A stretch of 64,000 nt of DNA from contig CM028912.1 in assembly GCA_016801845.1 (NCBI GenBank), positions 17,544,001 through 17,608,000 of the forward strand. The letters are read 5' to 3'. Every line of letters starts with the position of its first letter. Positions within the stretch are counted from its first letter, which is position 1. Shown piece by piece: positions 36,577 through 49,480 of the stretch. Source of the DNA: Polydactylus sextarius. Lineage: Eukaryota; Chordata; Actinopteri; Polynemidae. Position numbers and translations under genes: made by a program. The notes beneath the pieces are model-generated. The model had not been told where the DNA came from. It saw nothing but the letters and a program-made list of their open reading frames with translations, and did no database searches.

Positions 36577-39500
36577 GTAAGTAGGACCAAATTCACCAAA
36601 TTCCAGAGCAGCTGTATATATACAGTCCAGTCACACCTGAACATACACACATATACAGCCAATGACACATCCATGCTGATGGTTGTGGTTTAAGAATTTG
36701 AGTGGGGCTGTTAAAACACTACACAGGCAACGAGACCCCTGTGGTTTCACACCATCTGTGACCACATAACTTCTACTGAGTAATTATCCATTACTATAAA
36801 CTACACTAGCATGGATGTGCCAAGTGGCTAAACAACAACAGGGTCTGTTTACTGTAACTTAGAATGGATACCACTCGTTCTCTCAACTGGCAGTAAACGA
36901 TGCAACACCTAATGGCAGACTGCACCCCTTCAAGCCTGTGTTTTATACTGATATACCCATTAAGTCAAATTGAATCTATTACAGCGCAACAGATATTGAC
37001 ACATCCAGAAAGCCCTAATACACTAAGAAAATGGCACGGTGCCCCGCAATATGTTGTTGTGTATCAGCGGATACGGACAAGCATAAAATCAGGCTTTAGT
37101 CCTCCTTCCGGTGTCCAACTTTCTGAGACCAGCACTGACACTCACAACCACCAGATGTGTGGAGCTGAGAAAGTATGCTGCATCTAAAACCACTATTTCC
37201 AACATGGAAACATGGCCAGACAAGATATTGTGGTGGAACACTCCTTTTCTAGTGGTGAGGTAGGTAAAGCCTACGAAAACAGCATCAAAATGCAGGTGTG
37301 CTCACTGTGATTACAGAGGCACGATATGAAATCTTTCAATGAACGACACTGGAGACTTAAATGAGCCTCATATGGAGGAAAAACACCTGGGTGCTGTTCA
37401 AATAACCTGTAACAGCCTTTAAAGATGACACATCCTCCTCATCGTGCTCCAGCAGTGATGCTTTAAAGATATTTATATTGGCCAATCCCAGGTGTGAATG
37501 GGAGTATTGTCTGAGAGTTGCATTTGATGTTTAGAGTGGAGCACACAAGCACATTGTGAAATAGCGACTCGGCTACAATGACAGATCTGTGTTGTGAATT
37601 ATCTGCCTTCAAGACTTGAACAAGAAGCCACTTTCATGACAAATCTAGCAGTTAATTAGTCTCTCTGATGAGAAGTTGTTTCATCAATTTACTGAAACCC
37701 ATTTTGTTTACATAGTTGCCTGTGGGTACTGCAGCGCTCATCTTTCATCTATGGTTTCTGTGGTACAGTAAGTCACTGTCACGTGTTCACTGGTTCAAGA
37801 TAACAGGACATATCTACTGAGTGAAGGGGTATGATTTTAAAACAAAAATTCAATCAGAGGAACATTTACCACCAATGAATTATCAAATTCTGTGAGCTAC
37901 ACATAATCAGTTACCCTCTACCATCACGACGGTTGTCTTTGTCATTAACTTAAATGCTTTTCTGTCAGGCTCCAAGGAATGGAGGTTAAACGCTCACTCC
38001 ACTGCTTGTTGCTTGTAATCTTGGGTTAATGGTTAGGAGTTGCCCTGAGCTACTGCCAGAACTGACATCTATGTCCTAACTGATGCCTCACACGTAAGAG
38101 AGAGCCGAGCTAAACGCTGTCCCCTGCACAGAGGCAGTAAATCTCACCCTGTGTAACGAGAATAAACTTACGGCTGGAATGGATAACGCAGAATAACCTC
38201 TTAACCATGCAAACAAATAACTAGGTGTCAAACTGTAAGATGAGTCGTGTCAGCCAGTCAGATGGTGCCACATCCTGTACAATAAGAAGAAAGCTGAACA
38301 TTGACATTCTGAGAATGAACATGGGTCTGTCTAAAGATCAACTAATTAAAATGGCTGTTTTGTCACCAACAAGTCAAAACTCCACAAAAGAAACCCATGT
38401 TCAGACATTATGTCTACCTCACTAGACCTGCAAATGTTAGATGTATTTTGGTTTTAAGACACAAACAGCAGATAAAGCCAAAAAATTCTGTGCAGTGAAA
38501 ATGTACAAAGTCCTGACAAGCAGCTCTGAGGCTGTGGAGGAGATTGTTACAGTAACATTGGTTAAAACAGAGCAGTGGACCAAATAATCATGGGGAAAAG
38601 CTGCCTCAGACGTTGCATTTGACTTTGGCAATAGGCAACTGAACAAAATCAGCAAAGCCTAGAGCATGTGCCCACCCCTCTACATCAATCTTGAGGACTG
38701 ATGGAAAACAAAACATAAATATGCCACAGTGGCAGAATTTGCAAGGGCATTCTTCTGTGTGTGTGCGCCAATGCTAGGACTCAGTGTCGACTGCAGTATC
38801 ATTATGGATTCATTTAGGTCAATGCTTTCTACTGGTGTATCAAACAGTTACTCTGTTAGCTGTTGAGTTGAATTACAGACACTTGCTTCACCATGAGGAA
38901 GCCTGAAAGCCGTCAGTGATCTGCATGTAAATTTCATATAATTGCAGCAGATTGCCACCAAAATTAATCTGGAAAAATGACAAAGCGTGCGTCAGTCTGG
39001 CCATTATCCTTTGTTCCCTTGAGCACAAAGGGATTTATGAGCTTTTGTTGTTAGACCTGAATAGTCAGGACTGTGTTGGCATGAACATTTTTGGGTTCAA
39101 CAGTTTCATCAGATTCTAGCTTCTGAAATTTCTGTATGGGCCTTTCACTCTCTTTCCCTGTGTGTGTCTGTGTGCGTGGCCTGTGGGAGAGGGGCTGCAG
39201 TTCTATATTCTAGTCCTATTCTGTGCCTACATTTGTTCAAATGCAACTTTTCACCATCTAAAAACAGTTCATCACACAAGTTTCAGTCCTTTTCATGTTC
39301 TACCTACTGACTAAGCCTCGACCTATCTCTACACTTCAAAGGAAAACTGCTTCCACAAAATGAAAAAAAAAGGTAAAGCAGAAAAACTTTCCACGCTGAC
39401 TGGGCCCTGCTGAACAGAGGGCCTTTTGTGGCTCTCACATCTGGGAAGCTAGATATGGTTATCCCTCCTATATCCCAAAGCCCTGAGTCTGAGGGGCCCA

Positions 39501-39697
39501 GTGTTCAGGGAGGGAAAAGCCCAAAAAATAACCAGCAGACGAGTCAGTCAAACTGGGGAGTGACTTGCACCGAATAACGTTGGAATCTTGGAAAAAAATT
39601 AACTCATCCAGAAGCTGAACACACAGGCTGCTTTATCCATTTCTGAAGCAGGAATGCGTTTATAATTGCTGTTAGTCTTTCTTTGTTAAAGCAGGCC

Positions 39698-39730
39698 AAT
39701 TAATTAGAGACTATAATGTGAAATTAATTA
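39698..39730. promoter_or_regulatory. Paired homeodomain-type AATTAATTA motifs
   Basis: AATTAATTA occurs at 39,698-39,706 and again at 39,722-39,730, about 0.75 kb inside the presumed connexin promoter. TAATTA is the core of many homeodomain sites. In A/T-rich DNA such pairs also arise by chance. Confidence 0.25.
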
Positions 39731-40465
39731 AAATAATCCACACTGCTGCCTGCTGGGAGATTAAGAGGAAGAAAAAAAAATCCTCCTCGTGGCTAACAGG
39801 TCGACGTCACCCGGGGGCTCCACATGTTCCCACACACGCATATGTGTGTGTATATATTTATATATAGTTAATGAGGCCAATCGATGAAACGCTAACGCCA
39901 CTTTGATACTTGATATGTGATAAAATTTGAGAATGTTAATTGGGAATATTCCAGAATATGGGACTCTGCGGACGGGTGGGGGCAACTTTGAAGGGAGGAG
40001 GGAAAAAAATAACCCAAGACAAGATCCCTGCGCCTCCATCACCAACGACCGTCGCCATAGTCGAGATTTATGTAAAAAAATAAACCAAAAATACTTCACA
40101 TTGCAGCGGTTTTATCACGACGCGACAGGTTTCGTTCCTACCACCGTTGGGTAAATTAGCGTCAATTCCACACACTGCGTGATCAATTTGCGTTTTAATT
40201 AGCGCTACCCTCTACCAGCCCGTGCGCCCAGAAACTTCACTTAAAACAATAGATTTAGCCAAACCGTTTAAACCAAATTACAATAGCCATCTTAAAAAAC
40301 AATTCGCGAGGCCTGCGGCACAAAAAGTTGTTATAGATCAAACCTGAAGACTCAGCACCATTGTAAATAAGGGAAGCTTAAAAAAAAAAAAAAAAAAGAG
40401 GAAAAAAAATAGCTACATGATGTTGCCGCGTCTGCGCTGCCACGCTAACGTCTGCGTTATTTTAC

Positions 40466-40760
40466 CTTCAGCTGCGACGTTAGCTCCTCCGACGTTGAAG
40501 TTGTTTTATTTCTTCAGCTTTTCCTCGTTTTCTCTCTTTTTCTTCCAAGAAAATCCCCTCGCTCTTATATCAAGCCATCCAGTTCTTTTCCTTTTCTCGT
40601 TTCTTTCTTTTCTTTTCTTTTTTTTCTCCTTCTTGCGCTCCGCGAGGAGAACCGTCTCGTATCCTTCTCTTCTCCAGTCGTGTGTTGTACTGTGGGGTTA
40701 GGACAAAGAATATTCCCAAATCCCCCCCTTTTCTCCTCCCAGTTTCCAGCCGGGTACCCC
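40466..40760 (-). promoter_or_regulatory. Probable promoter and non-coding exon 1 of the connexin gene
   Basis: CpG dinucleotides are far commoner at about 40,300-40,780 than elsewhere in this CpG-poor window. On the minus strand a GCTGAAG/GTAAAA donor at 40,465 follows a purine-rich leader, and a GGGGTGGGG-type GC box lies near 40,760. No TATA box is evident. The precise start site is not determinable from sequence. Confidence 0.5.
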
Positions 40761-40877
40761 ACCCCCTGTCTACGCACACTCAAGGAAAACGAATCATGGC
40801 TTTTGAGTCATGGACTGAATCTTGAGAATAACAATCACCTGAATCTGTGGCAGCAAGTAAAGATCTTATATATTGTG

Positions 40878-40909
40878 TGTGTGTGTGTATATATATATAC
40901 ACACACACA
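40878..40909. repeat. Perfect palindromic (GT)n(AT)n(AC)n
   Basis: A GT run, an AT run and an AC run together form a 32-bp perfect inverted repeat just upstream of the connexin promoter. Confidence 0.9.
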
Positions 40910-43900
40910 GTTGGAGATACACTTCTAATAAATACTAATGTACAGTAGTGTACTGTAAAAGAATGAAAAGTATGTTGTGTCACTGTAGATCAGAGTTTAA
41001 GTAACCTGCACTGCATGTTAGAACCTGCATGTGTTATCTGGACACATAGCTGGCAGCAGGTGAAGACAGCAGTAGTCACAAGTGTGTGTGGTCTGTCAGG
41101 CAGCGGCATGTCACCATCTAACTTCTCAGTCTGCCAGGAATATGTGGAACAGTGCACAACACAGCCCCCTGATAGCGGGTGCCCTTCTTCCTCCTACTGC
41201 AGATGTTCGGAAGTTGTTGCCGTCACAAAACCCCTTCCTCCTTGTCACACTTTCTTTGGCAAGAGCAGCACGTGCGTTTCCTTACCAGCCGCCCCCTCCT
41301 CTCCTTTCTCCTTTAACATCCCTTTGAAGCTTACACCTTACACTTAATTATGTTCATTATTTGCAGGAGACAAATGGCAGCTATTGGACTATTTTCAACC
41401 TGGATTTATGTCCCATATTAGAACTAAAAGGGGTCCGGACCAGCTAATGTATGAATCACGTAGTGAACAGTCAGTCGTCTGAAGTCAGCACTATGTGGAC
41501 TCTCTAATGTGGGCAAATAATACCTCATCCATGGCCACAATGTAGTGTTAGCCTTCAAGTCACTTAAATAAGTAAGCTTACACTGCACTTTCCTTAGAGA
41601 CGTGACTTAAATGCGATTAGATATTACAGGCATCCGGTCGGAATCAGTCTCCTGATGTTGTCACTCAGACTGAATGATTACATTGTTTGTCTCCAGATCT
41701 CCTGAAATGCCAGGATTCTTTGCCCTACCCTCCTCTCTCTACACACACACACACACAGAAAAACACGCAGACAAAGCAGATCTACTCCGCTTGCACAACA
41801 CCAAGCTCCTGCTTTGTCTCTTCATCTCCTCAATGGTTGGTAAATTGCACATTAAAAAGCAGTGGTTTATTGTTTAATATCTGCTGCAAACTGGGGGGGG
41901 GGGGTCAGTGGAGGAATGCATTGCCCTTCCCCCCTTCTCGGGAAGCAGCGAAGCTCCATTGTGAACCACAAGCATGCTTTTATTCATAGGGTGTAATGTG
42001 GGGTGCCCTGGTAAACCAGAGACCAAATGACAGAGAAAAATCATCGACAGACTGAAAAGCCTGGACTCGTGGCTCCTCAAGACTTGATTTATCTCTCATG
42101 CTGCTTACACAGAATTAATCACTTTCTTAATGAAATCAATTATTTCTAGATTTTCTGCACGATATCCACTTTATCCTTAATCAAACATCACATTGTCCAT
42201 GTTTGCAATATACACCATTACTCCCTTTGTTAACACACTGTAAAGGCCTGTTGAACCTGTGACTTTTATTCTGACGATCACAGTGCAGTCATCACCATAA
42301 CCAGAGTCACTATATTTGTTAGGATACATGTTTATGGTATATCCACACATTTTGTATCAAGAGTTTGGTGTATTAAATACAAATCCACTGATAAGAGGAC
42401 ACCTTTGTTTTTCTTTGTCAAAACAACACTTAAGAGTTTTAGTGTTGTTGAAAAAACTGATCCTTGTGTAAATGCTGATGTCTGACATACAATCAGACTA
42501 AAAGCTGCTTGCTCAACTTGCTTGTGATTACCCAATGGTGGAGACTTAAACCTTCTTCTATTGTTGCTATGTTTCAATGTGGGCACCAAATGTTTTTTTT
42601 AAACCACAAATAACATTTTATGACTCATTTTTATGATTTATTCACATTAGTGCGGTTATGGTCTAAAATTACTTGTTTGTTTCAGTTTTTTTATGCTCCA
42701 CTTTTCCATATAGCTTTGGTCTCTGTTTTACCACAAAAAATGTCTGGACTCTTTTTTTCTTTCCTCACACAACACCACGGATATGATGTTGCAACATTTC
42801 CAAAGAGGTGGAAGAGCTTTTGCTCAAGATGCCCTCTTGTTTGCTTCAAAACCTGACCCACAGTGAATCATCTCCTTGTGATATTTGCCTTTCTGCCACA
42901 GACACACACATGCACACACCCACAGCTTTGACAGAAGAGTCAGACATACAACTTGTTTTTTTGCCTCAATGCTTGGGTAAGTATAGTAAGAAAAGTCATA
43001 ATGTTTCCCTACTGGCAGATGTGGTTGACTCTTGTAAGCAGAAGGAGCTGAAATGCTCGACAGGATTATAAAGATGGAAAAAATATGGTTCACACTCCAG
43101 ATCTCTGTCAATCTGACAGTTGTGATTGTGTTTTGCAAACTAGGGGATGATGAGTGTCATCACCATATTACAAATGAAGGAATTCCTTTTTTTCCTTGCG
43201 TGTATTTCTTGTCTTTACAGAATATGTGAACAGCGTAAACATACAAATTCTTAGCTACAGTCACGCTAGGGTGTTGAGTTAGCAGAAATACTTGCTGCAT
43301 GCTCTTGCTGCTTTTAATCTTTTAACTTGCATTCTTGAGGCAGTCTCCCTGCCAACACACCCAGGAAAATGTACAAGGGTGCAACTCGTTTTATTAAATG
43401 GCTTTAGCGCAAGGTTAACCTGGCAGCCATCCAAGATGCTAGATGGCTAGAAAAATAACCAGCCATGTCTTTACTGTGAGCCAAAAAGAAATTCCTTTCC
43501 CCTACAGCATTAAATTTATTACTAACTTAATAATAATTAGCATTCATTTGTCTACTCCTTGTGCCTGTTTTTTTTTTTTTTTTTTTTTTTTTTTATGATT
43601 TACAACTGCTCTCGCTCCACAACCATATATATTTATGAGAATGTGAAAAAGTCAGTGTTCAAGTAGCAAATACACCTGCACTCGTAAGGTTTCCTTGGCA
43701 GGTACTCACAACGCAGAGAGCAATTAAGATCAGCAGTAAACCAAGCCCGCACTGTTACATTTTAATTCACAGTACAACAGGAAAGTTGTGTTTCCTGCCA
43801 ACAAGACTAATGCTTTCCATCTGTGTGTTGTTTAGGAGCCTGTGTATCCCAAAAAAAAGCCTAATACGGCTCTGCCACAGATCTGAGTGACTCGCTTCAA

Positions 43901-46900
43901 CTTAGCTCCAAAATATAACAGAAGCAGAAACAGGAAGACTGGACTTGCTGTCATTGATTTGGACAACTGGATCTCTCAAAGGACCACATCACAACAGAGT
44001 AAAACACTATGGAAAGTCAAATACGCCAAAAGTCAGGGGCGACTATGTCTATATCCAAGCAAAGCCACTGTAAATATAAAGCTATGGACAAAATTTTTTC
44101 TTTATCTGGAAGTGCGAGCCAAACACAATCAGTTACAATTGCTACAAATGTGCTATATTTACCAAAGAAAGTTACACTTAGATGGTTTGAGGAGCTTCTT
44201 TTCTATGCAAGATGAGATAAATAGTGTTACATTGAATAAAGTGAGTGCAACAAGACAGTAAATGTAATGTGCCATTAATTCGGCTGATATCTTTGCAGTT
44301 TTCTGATTTTCAGACTTTGTCACTTTAGTTTTGTGTCTCGTACTTGTTAACTTTCCTCTGTGCAGCCTCTAAACTGCTGGCTCCTTGTTTACTGCTCCTT
44401 TCTTGCTGCTTTACGACTTTTTCCTTCCTTTTCCAGCCTATCACCCCACTTCTGGGACAATTTGCAAGTGGGGGACAGGGTGACTAGGTACAGGGGTTAA
44501 AAGGGGGGGTTGGCGTGCTTAATTTGCAAGGTCACCTTCTTTTTTCACGGGGGAGGGGACCTGATGTTGTCCATAGTGAGGTTCCTTGTGAGGTCTTTTG
44601 TTTATCTGTAATGTCCAGAGTTCTGCAAATCTAAAATTCCTTCTGTCTGTAACATCATCCTTGTTTCACAGTTACCCATGACGCGGGACTAGAAATCTAC
44701 TTTAAATTGTCTGTGAACGCAGATCTTTTTACAAAACCCCTGCTTTCTGTCATGCAGTCAACACCACCCATGGTTGGGTTACAGTTGGAACAGACTGCAC
44801 GTGGGACACACAAAAGAAGTCTGCTCATCGGGAGGAGGGGTACAGAGTAACCATAGAAACCGACAGCCCTACCCCCGTAGCAGATGGTGGTGGTGGTGAG
44901 GGGGTTGGGGGGCTGGGTGGAGTGATGGCGGGACTCAGAGATGATTATCTGTCCTAGGTTTCCATCTTGAAACAACAGCTTCTGTGTGTCTTATTTGCAA
45001 AACAGGTGGCTCAGGTTTGTGTTGAAGTGTTTGTTAATCCAGGAAACAACCTGTCTTTGTAGTTGTTACAGGAGAAAGAAAACACCAGGAAACCATCTCT
45101 TCAATTGATGATTATATTTCCTTTTTTTAATGTACACCTGAAACATCTAAAATTAGTTCTGTTCTAGTCTTTTTTCAGCTCAGTGTCTTAGTATTTCCCT
45201 GAAAGCTGTTCACACGAGTGCATTTGAGACAAAAAAGAAAAACCCAAAGAAATCCATTCTAAAACACTAAATTTACTAAATATCAACTTCATTATTAAGT
45301 TCATGCCGCTGAAACCTTGCATTTTACACACTACAAGGACTGTGCCACCGATCATTTATTTTGTTGTGTGTTTTTCCTCAGGTCAGTGCAGTAGGGGAAA
45401 AAAGCACAGGTTTGCTAAGCAAAACACTATAACCTAGAGTTCAACTTTTGCTATTCCACAACAGGATGTTGTTTGACAGGGCAATGTGCTGACGATTCAG
45501 CGCAGTAGATTATGTTGTAATGTGAACAATGTGCAGTATTCACACAGTTTTCCCTGTGGAAAGACAAGAAAATGAGCCTGTAAGCCTGTGATGACTTTTT
45601 ATTGCTCCCTAGAATTTTCTCTTAATCTTTCCTTTTGCACCATCTACATTTTGGGAAACTAAAGTTGAATTATTCTAACTAGTTCATGCATCCTTTAAAT
45701 TTCAGGAAGCTACTCTACTTGCACTCCAATATATTATCTTTTATAGTGCACAACTGTGGGAACTGTGTTAAAATAAATCCTGTCCTTTTCAACTCTCTTA
45801 ATCTTCACACACACAATTTAATCAATAATATGACATTGATACAAATTACAACAAAGTTTCACCCCAGTAAAAGAGGAACAATCTTTGATGCCTTTGAGTA
45901 AACACACTTCAGACAGAAGAGTAAAGGCACCAAACAAGAAACACTTCAAGGCACAGGAAGTGCGGTTATAGAGGCCTTTGGTCCACTGCCCCCTGTCCCC
46001 ACTGCTTTCAACCCACCTCTCTTCCTCATATTTGAGGTGTAAACACACATGAAACAAAACATTTCTATGAAGTGAAAATAATCTGCTTGATTCTTTTAGT
46101 GTGAATGAGTGTCTAATCTAACAATTATTTTTCCAATTTTTTTCAGCCACATCAGCAGCTTTGTTCATTTTATGTAGGGAAAAAAGTATGATAAGGTATC
46201 ACTTACTCAAAATGAAAATATGAAGTAATGGAGGAATAAACTTTATTCTTTTAGTGACTGTTAGAAGCAAAACTACTTGGGAGTAAAAACTCCCACACAC
46301 TTAGTTATCTCTGTGTTCATGTGGATATTCTCCCTTAACAGCCTCCATGTGTAACTCAACTCTCCAGCTGCCTACATCTGGTTCGGAGGTTTTGTAACCT
46401 CACACTCACCCAAGTTTATTTCGCTCTGTGCTGACTTTCCAACCTTACTGACATCCACTCTTGCTTTTTGTCAAAAGGAAAAAAAAAATAGGAAGTCTGT
46501 GTTCTACACAGACTCCTCTGTCATCCAGGCTATTTTAACTTATATTTATAGCCTTCATTGAAGGGCTAAACATCAAACAAATGCTTAGGTATAAAAGTAA
46601 TTGGCGTTAATTCAGACTGTTGAACCCCTCTGCTTTTTGTCATAAACACGCACTCTCTAGACTGGTGATGTCAGCATGACTGCAGCAAAGAGTCATAAAG
46701 TGGGTAAAAGACTTGGCAGCCATATTGCTAAGTCTTCGAGTGAAGCTGGACAGAGAGGAATTATAGGTGAGTAATACTGCTAAGATCACCATTGATTCAG
46801 CATGTACAGCATCTCTCCCCTGCATGACAGGAAAATTAGATAATCTATCAATGCGGCAGTGAGGGAGAGCGTTGAGGAAGAGATGATTTGTGGGTTGGGA

Positions 46901-49131
46901 GTTCAGAGAATACAAAGTAAAAGCTAAACTTCAATATCAACCTTAAAACTGTGTGCCTGAGTGACTAAATCCAAATTCATGTTCCTTTAACTTATGTATC
47001 GGGTTCACTTGTGAATCTTTTTATCTGACAATCATCTTGTGCTTCGCTTAAAAGCCACGTCTAAGTAACTGATGCATTGACAAGACACATTAAGTTTCCA
47101 GACATGAGTGAGGAGTGATATGTGCTTGCACTTGTGTGGGTAGCTTGGACATGGTTCTTGTCCTGTACATGTGTTTATTCCATCTGGCCCTACCCTCTCA
47201 TGTCTGAGTGGTGATGTCATGAAATGAGAGTTTTTGGGTCTCACAGCTTCTTGTTACACCACACTGTTTATGCACTAGGTCAAAGTTAGACTTCTGGGAG
47301 ACTGTACATGTGGGCTAAACAGCATATATTACACATGGTCAAAATTATTCTTGGTCAGAAAACTATGACGATAATTATGAGCCACATTTAAATTTGAGAT
47401 TTATCACATTTTAAAAGAAAAATACTTTACTTGTGCTATATTTATCATCCAAATAGAAAAAGTGTTGGCAACCATTTGGAGATTTTCGCCAACAGCTTAC
47501 TCTACACATGTAGATTTGAATTCAAGAGTTGACCAACTTCGACTTCAATATTCAACACCAAACAATGGACTGAGGGAACTAAACAAAAGAATAACAAATG
47601 GTCCGCTACTTTTCATGGTAATACAATACAGTTCAGGGAACAGTAGCTCCTCATTATCACCTCATTGTTGCTTCATACATGGAAATCAGTAGGACAGGGT
47701 GCGACAAGGCAAACTTTATTCAATGTAAATGTGCTATTTCATTCCCAAAAGTGAGGTCACCTGAGGTTAGCACTCATTTAAAAAGCAAACACAAATTTTC
47801 TTGAAGATGCGATCAGTAGATAAAGAGTTGGCAAAGTAAATCAGTTAAATTTCAGACACTGTCAACAAGCACAATGTGATTTTGGCTTCAACTGAGGCTG
47901 TACATTGTTTGTAGCATTCTTTATGGCCCATCTATTCTGTAATGAACCAATTGTATAAGCGAAAAGTTGGTTCTTCGAGAAGGAAGAGGAAGGTCTGACT
48001 TTGCTTTTTTGAAATCACTGCTAGATATTTTATCATCTGACTGAAGGAAACTGCCTCAAAACTGATGAACACTGTTATACTGAAATGCCTGATGGCTGGG
48101 GAACTTTCTAATATATATTACACATTCTTCTTTTTTTATTCCAGAAAAAAATCTGTGAACTAATCTCCAATTGGCTCAAATTGCAGGATGATGTCCTATC
48201 AGCTTGTGTAATGAAATATGGCAGTGGGGCACAGGGCAGTGATACTGAAACTATGGCTTGTTCTGTTGAGGAAAAAAAAGGTTTTGCATCATGCTCACTG
48301 TGTTAGACCATCAGCTGACCTGTTTGGTTGTTTAATCCAAATGTCACCACATTCGAATTCCTAGTGATTACATATCAGCAGACAAATAAACATGACATGA
48401 CAAAAAGTGTTGAACACAGTTTAGGAAAAAAACACATCATACATAGATTCAAGTAGTGGTGATAGATTCCAGTGGTGAACATCTCAAAGGTGTTCAATGT
48501 TAGTACACATTCAAACGTTTAAACCAGACTGTAAAATGTTTCAACAATTTGGTTGTGCATTCTACTATAAGAAGACATGTTTGGTTTTATTTTGTTTTTC
48601 TTTTTACATCCAGGCAACAGATGCATGGGATGTGATGTCAATAAAATTTCTCTGAGTCATGTTCTGATAACACTCACACATACACTTGGCAAATACTTCA
48701 GAACATAAAAAAAAGCATGAAGATGCAGATTTACAACTTGTTATAAATGTAATTGTTTCATTAAGAATCATCCATCAGCATATCAAAACCAATCATCAAA
48801 TCAATTATCATCCAAAAGGATTGTTGAATTGCTTTTTCCTGTATAATTTATTTCAATCATTTATAGCATGCAAAGGCCTAAATGTCTTAGCGTTTTTTTC
48901 TCTTGTGATTGCAGTAGAAGAATTCTTGAATGTTCTGTTCTACGTCACTTGTGTTCATGAGCCAAGGGAGGGTCTGGTGGTTTGCCATAAAGACCAAGTC
49001 ATGAAATGACTCTATTTCTGAGTTAGTCCCACAAAATCTCCAAATGAATGAACCCAGTGAGGAGTCAGCGGCTGACTAACAAAGTGGGTCCAAATTTGAA
49101 GAAGTCGTACTTCTTATTTCTCATTGTGGTG

Positions 49132-49447
49132 GGCCCATTCAGTGGCGCCTCCAGAAATTTTTCATAGGGGTGGCCAGATGGGACCACTGAAAGTCTTGGG
49201 TGTCACATCAAAAAAGATAAACCTTATTGTGTGTTTGTGCACAAATGAACAACACATTATTGAAGCACTCCCTCTCATCTATCAAAGAGTTACAGGAGGA
49301 CATGGCTTGGCTCATAGACTTAGCATTTTTTTACTCAACAAGTATATAAAATATCAGATAGAAGCATATCAGGCTTTTGACAGAGGAGGGGGGGTCACTG
49401 GAAGTGGCAGCAAATTGGCCCTCCTTGGCCTTGCCAGTGGACCCATT
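49132..49447 (+). mobile_element. Non-autonomous hAT-like DNA transposon (about 300 bp)
   Basis: The element 49,140-49,439 begins CAGTGGCGCC and ends ...GGCCTTGCCAGTG, so the tips read CA(G/C)TGGC on opposite strands. It is flanked by 8-bp sequences GGCCCATT and GACCCATT (one mismatch), matching the 8-bp target-site duplication of hAT transposons. The internal GGGGTGGCCAGATGGG text is typical of abundant teleost MITE-like repeats. There is no transposase. Confidence 0.7.
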
Positions 49448-49456
49448 TCACTTGGG

Positions 49457-49480
49457 TAAAATAAATAAATAAATAAATAA
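49457..49480. repeat. (AAAT)n microsatellite
   Basis: Five to six AAAT units lie directly downstream of the hAT-like element. Confidence 0.9.

Larger units (their letters stand above)
36013..40465 (-). other. Large 5' UTR intron of the connexin gene
   Basis: Inferred from an acceptor (TGTCTGTGTAG, 36,013) next to the connexin 5' UTR and a donor (GCTGAAG then GTAAAA) at 40,465. It contains no credible coding exon. Noted contents are an AT-palindrome at 36,451-36,576, a pair of AATTAATTA motifs near 39,700, and an A17 run near 40,380. Intron extent is a prediction, and additional non-coding exons are possible. Confidence 0.55.

Noticed and set aside
39761..40099. 112-codon minus-strand open frame near the connexin promoter
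   Set aside because: Low-complexity and CpG-patch sequence without recognisable protein features; probably UTR or promoter DNA.
41015..41347. 110-codon plus-strand open frame with many Cys and Pro
   Set aside because: No signal, domain or splice context, and an overlapping frame of similar length; likely chance.
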